Shown piece after piece: positions 21,424 to 23,669 of a DNA stretch of 23,669 nt. Origin of the DNA: an uncultured Collinsella sp. (lineage in GTDB: Bacteria; Actinomycetota; Coriobacteriia; Coriobacteriales; Coriobacteriaceae). A model generated the notes under the pieces. It ran no database searches. It saw only the letters and a program-made list of their open reading frames with translations, and was not told where the DNA came from. Location: NCBI GenBank assembly GCA_900766165.1, contig CAAFUK010000095.1, forward strand, positions 1 through 23,669, given 5' to 3'. A program made the translations under genes and the position numbers. Numbering within the stretch: position 1 is the stretch's first letter; each line of letters opens with the position of its first letter.

Positions 21424-22443
21424 GTGGGCCATCGGGATTCATGTGATGATTTACGTGAGGTTCGTTGGGGCGTTTTGGGCGCTGGGCGCATTTCGCATCG
21501 ATTTGCATCGTCGCTCAAGGAGGTGGACGGGGCACGGCTTGTGGCTGCCGCCGGTCGCACTCCTCCGCATGTTGAGGAGTTTTGCAGGGCGTTTTCGATT
21601 GATGCCGTGCACAGTTATGCCACAGCTGACGATAACGGCGATGCGGCTTATGATGCGTTGATTGCCGACCCCGATGTCGACGCAATCTACTTGGCTCTTC
21701 CGCATGGCATGCATACGCGTTGGGTCTGTCGCGCGCTGCGTGCCGGAAAGGCCGTGCTGTGCGAAAAGCCGGCCGTTTTGAGTGAGGAAGAGGCTCTCTC
21801 GATTGCCTCCACCTCTCGCGAGTGCGGCGTGCTGTTTATGGAGGCGATGAAGAATCGGTTTTGCCCGATGCGCACTCGCGTGAAGGACTTGCTTGCGTCG
21901 GGTGAGCTTGGGCGTATTGTCTCGATTGAAAGCGTGCAAAAGCTCGATTACGGCGAGCCTCCTTCGGGCTATCTGCTTGATTCGTTGCAGGGCGGCTGTC
22001 TATATGACATGGGCTGCTATGCGGTCGGTTGGTTTGAGGATTTGCTCGCGGGCGCTTGCGAGGTTTCGTCCCGTGAAGTTCGCTGGCGTGACGTATCAGG
22101 CGGCCGCGTCGATTGGGCCGACGAGATCCGTATGAACGTCGGCGGTATACCCATTCATATGGTGTGCGACGGCGAAGCAACATATGAAAGCCGCTTAACG
22201 ATTGCCTGTGAGCGGGGCTCGTTGGAAATCGAGCGGCTCCATCGCCCCGAGCTCGCTCATGTGAAGTATTCCGACGGTCGAGTACTCGATATCGATGCAC
22301 CATTTGAAGTCGATGATTTTTACGGTGAGGCGTCGCATGCGACGCAGCTCATTCAGGCGGGGAAACTCGAAAGCCCCATCATGTGCCTAGCCGCCACACA
22401 GCGCTGTGCGCACATCATCGATGCGATTCGCTTGAAACTTTAG
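21424..22443 (+). CDS. Gfo/Idh/MocA-family NAD(P)-dependent oxidoreductase (second)
   Basis: A 339-residue protein. The Rossmann loop is WGVLGAGRISHRF near residue 15, the EKP signature is VLCEKPAVLS, and the C-terminal domain contains GGCLYDMGCYAV. The family oxidises or reduces sugars and related diols. The short length and the CEKP...FMEAMKNRFCP pattern resemble dihydrodiol/D-xylose dehydrogenase-type members. The substrate is not deducible. I start it at GTG 21424, because GAAGGGGG (21411-21418) lies five bases upstream. An earlier in-frame ATG at 21346 lies inside the hairpin arm and has no ribosome site. Hairpin copy A occupies its 5' leader. Confidence 0.9.
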   Translation: MGHRDSCDDLREVRWGVLGAGRISHRFASSLKEVDGARLVAAAGRTPPHVEEFCRAFSIDAVHSYATADDNGDAAYDALIADPDVDAIYLALPHGMHTRWVCRALRAGKAVLCEKPAVLSEEEALSIASTSRECGVLFMEAMKNRFCPMRTRVKDLLASGELGRIVSIESVQKLDYGEPPSGYLLDSLQGGCLYDMGCYAVGWFEDLLAGACEVSSREVRWRDVSGGRVDWADEIRMNVGGIPIHMVCDGEATYESRLTIACERGSLEIERLHRPELAHVKYSDGRVLDIDAPFEVDDFYGEASHATQLIQAGKLESPIMCLAATQRCAHIIDAIRLKL

Positions 22444-22491
22444 GGCGTGGGGGCATGGCACCAGCGCTTGGAATGCCTGGAGGCCTTTGTC

Positions 22492-22578
22492 CCTGATGCC
22501 CCTTTTATAACTTGCGGTGGAATACGGTCTGTTTGCGCCAAAATAGGGCACCAATAGACCGTATTTCACCGCAACTGA
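22492..22578 (+). repeat. 87-nt hairpin element, copy B
   Basis: It has the same length as copy A. The outer 13-bp stem TTGCGGTGGAATA/TATTTCACCGCAA is identical to copy A. The inner stem is CGGTCT/AGACCG where copy A has GTTCCT/AGGAAC, so four successive base pairs differ with both sides changed. The apex again contains AATAGGG. It lies just before the nfo ribosome site, 48 bases after the preceding stop codon. Confidence 0.93.
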
Positions 22579-22594
22579 TAAGGGAGAGCTGGAG

Positions 22595-23461
22595 ATGCTG
22601 ACGATCGGGTGTCATCTTTCGACGACGAAGGGCTATCGGGCGATGGGGGAGACGGCGTTGTCCATTGGCGCCAATACCTTTGCGTTCTTTACGCGCAACC
22701 CGCGCGGTGGCAAGGCAAAAGACCTTGACATGGATGACGTGGCGGCCCTGCGCGAGCTTATGGAGCAAAACGACTTTGGCCCGCTCGTGGCTCATGCCCC
22801 GTATACCTATAACCCCTGCTCCGCTAAGGAGCGGGCGCGCGAGTTTGCCCTGGAGGCCATGGCCGAGGATCTGCAGCGCATGGAAGCGCTGCCCGGCAAC
22901 TACTACAACTTCCATCCCGGTGCGCATGTGGGGCAGGGCTCCGACGCCGGCATTCAGATGATCGTCGACACCCTGTGCCAGGTGATGTTTGAGGGCCAGC
23001 AGACGACGGTGCTGCTCGAGTCCATGGCGGGCAAGGGCACCGAGGTGGGCCGTAGTTTTGAAGAGCTGGCGCGCATCATCGAGGGCGTTGCTGCCGAGCG
23101 CCCCGAGTTGTCGGACAAGCTGGGCGTTTGCTTGGACACCTGCCATGTGAGTGATGCCGGCTACGATATCATTCACGATCTTGACGGTGTGCTCGACGAG
23201 TTCGACCGCGTGGTGGGTATCGATCGCTTGTGCGCCGTGCATATCAACGATTCCAAGAACCCCTGCGGCGCCCATAAAGACCGCCACGAGTGCATCGGCA
23301 AGGGCTATCTTGGTAGCGAGGAATTTGGCGGTGGTATGCAGGTTATGCAGAATATTGTATCGAATGGTCGTTTGCGTTCGCTGCCGTTTATTTTGGAGAC
23401 TCCGAACGAACTTGCAGGTTATGCAGCTGAAATTAGACTATTAAGGTCATTGCAGCAGTAA
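22595..23461 (+). CDS. nfo: Endonuclease IV (AP endonuclease)
   Basis: This 288-residue enzyme repairs abasic sites and 3'-blocked ends by cutting 5' to the lesion. It has a TIM barrel with a three-zinc site. Metal-binding motifs visible are IGCHLSTTKGY near the start, HPGAHVG, LLESMAGKG, CLDTCHVSDAG, HINDSKNPCGAHKDRH and the near-terminal FILETPNE. The length is normal. ATG 22595 follows AAGGGAGA by 7 bases. Hairpin element copy B forms most of its leader. Confidence 0.96.
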   Translation: MLTIGCHLSTTKGYRAMGETALSIGANTFAFFTRNPRGGKAKDLDMDDVAALRELMEQNDFGPLVAHAPYTYNPCSAKERAREFALEAMAEDLQRMEALPGNYYNFHPGAHVGQGSDAGIQMIVDTLCQVMFEGQQTTVLLESMAGKGTEVGRSFEELARIIEGVAAERPELSDKLGVCLDTCHVSDAGYDIIHDLDGVLDEFDRVVGIDRLCAVHINDSKNPCGAHKDRHECIGKGYLGSEEFGGGMQVMQNIVSNGRLRSLPFILETPNELAGYAAEIRLLRSLQQ

Positions 23462-23522
23462 TGACTGTCACAAAGTAGAGTATTCCATTCACGTTATGGG
23501 TTTGTTTCAATCAGTTTTCTCA

Positions 23523-23551
23523 TTGCAGATTCGTAATTCCGGGTGCATAAT
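23523..23551 (+). promoter_or_regulatory. Promoter of the last gene
   Basis: TTGCAG (23523-23528) and CATAAT (23546-23551) are separated by 17 bases. Transcription would start near 23558, giving a leader of about 50 nt. Confidence 0.6.
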
Positions 23552-23568
23552 AGCCAACAGTTTTTGCA

Positions 23569-23590
23569 GACCTCTGAATCAAACGAGGTC
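23569..23590 (+). other. Leader hairpin before the last gene
   Basis: GACCTC/GAGGTC form a 6-bp stem with a 10-nt loop that ends three bases before the ribosome site GGAAGGAG. It may protect the 5' end or affect initiation. Confidence 0.45.
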
Positions 23591-23608
23591 ACCGGAAGGA
23601 GACTGATT

Positions 23609-23669
23609 ATGAAGCTGAAGAAGCTTGGCGCATTTGCCGCCACGGGTGCTATGGCCCTCGCACTTGAGA
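23609..23669 (+). CDS. Start of an exported protein (cut by window end)
   Basis: Only the first 20 codons are present: MKLKKLGAFAATGAMALALE. A basic start followed by a hydrophobic Ala/Leu-rich stretch is the beginning of a Sec signal peptide or lipoprotein signal. The ribosome site GGAAGGAG (23594-23601) lies 7 bases upstream, and a promoter and leader hairpin precede it. The mature protein lies outside the window, so the function cannot be given. Confidence 0.8.
   Translation, partial: MKLKKLGAFAATGAMALALE

Noticed and set aside
1..23669. CRISPR arrays, insertion sequences, prophage or toxin-antitoxin genes
   Set aside because: No regularly spaced repeats, transposase or integrase domains of full length, or paired small toxin/antitoxin ORFs were seen. 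Only one weak integrase-like remnant is noted.

Overview
The window looks like a piece of a Coriobacteriia chromosome, most likely Collinsella or a close relative. The support is circumstantial: the DNA is moderately GC-rich with strong G/C bias at third codon positions, and the gene set suits a strict anaerobe of the gut. That set includes a class III (glycyl-radical) ribonucleotide reductase, an aldo/keto reductase carrying two [4Fe-4S] motifs, a GH13 alpha-glucosidase and a PerR-type peroxide sensor. No marker gene such as 16S rRNA is present, so the genus is an inference. There is no CRISPR array, insertion sequence, prophage module or rRNA.

Layout. Bases 1-345 hold tRNA-Gly(GCC), tRNA-Cys(GCA) and a second identical tRNA-Gly, each followed by a T-tailed hairpin. 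A GH13 alpha-glucosidase follows (484-2217). A second tRNA block (a third identical tRNA-Gly plus tRNA-Val) has its own promoter. Next come a possible integrase remnant and a pair of NrdR-like boxes on the promoter of nrdD. The genes nrdD and nrdG are separated by about 430 bp of palindromic DNA. They are followed by folE, an HD-domain phosphohydrolase and folB, an early folate/pterin segment. A reverse-strand pair (zinc metallopeptidase, M19 dipeptidase) faces a forward group made of a SlyD-like FKBP isomerase, a UreE-like metallochaperone and a HAD phosphatase.

From 12042 to 15566 all genes are on the reverse strand: perR, an acylphosphatase, a Gfo/Idh/MocA oxidoreductase, rnhA and a LysR regulator. 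The LysR gene diverges from metY (O-acetylhomoserine sulfhydrylase). The intergenic region has a well-formed metY promoter, palindromes placed like a LysR operator, and a short ORF with its own ribosome binding site that could be a cysteine-sensing leader peptide. Then come a secreted cell-wall-type protein, a 68-residue membrane protein, reverse-strand panE preceded by a terminator-like hairpin, and a fragment of a cyclase-family enzyme. The window ends with a 4Fe-4S aldo/keto reductase, a second Gfo/Idh/MocA oxidoreductase, endonuclease IV (nfo) and the first 20 codons of an exported protein.

The most unusual signal is non-coding. Two 87-base copies of a hairpin element (21326-21412 and 22492-22578) sit just upstream of the last oxidoreductase gene and of nfo. 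Their outer stem and apex are conserved, while four consecutive inner base pairs are replaced with full compensation on the other arm. Other points for a second look are the long inverted repeats between nrdD and nrdG, eroded tRNA-Gly-like segments near nrdD, the metY leader ORF, and the orphan UreE/SlyD pair.
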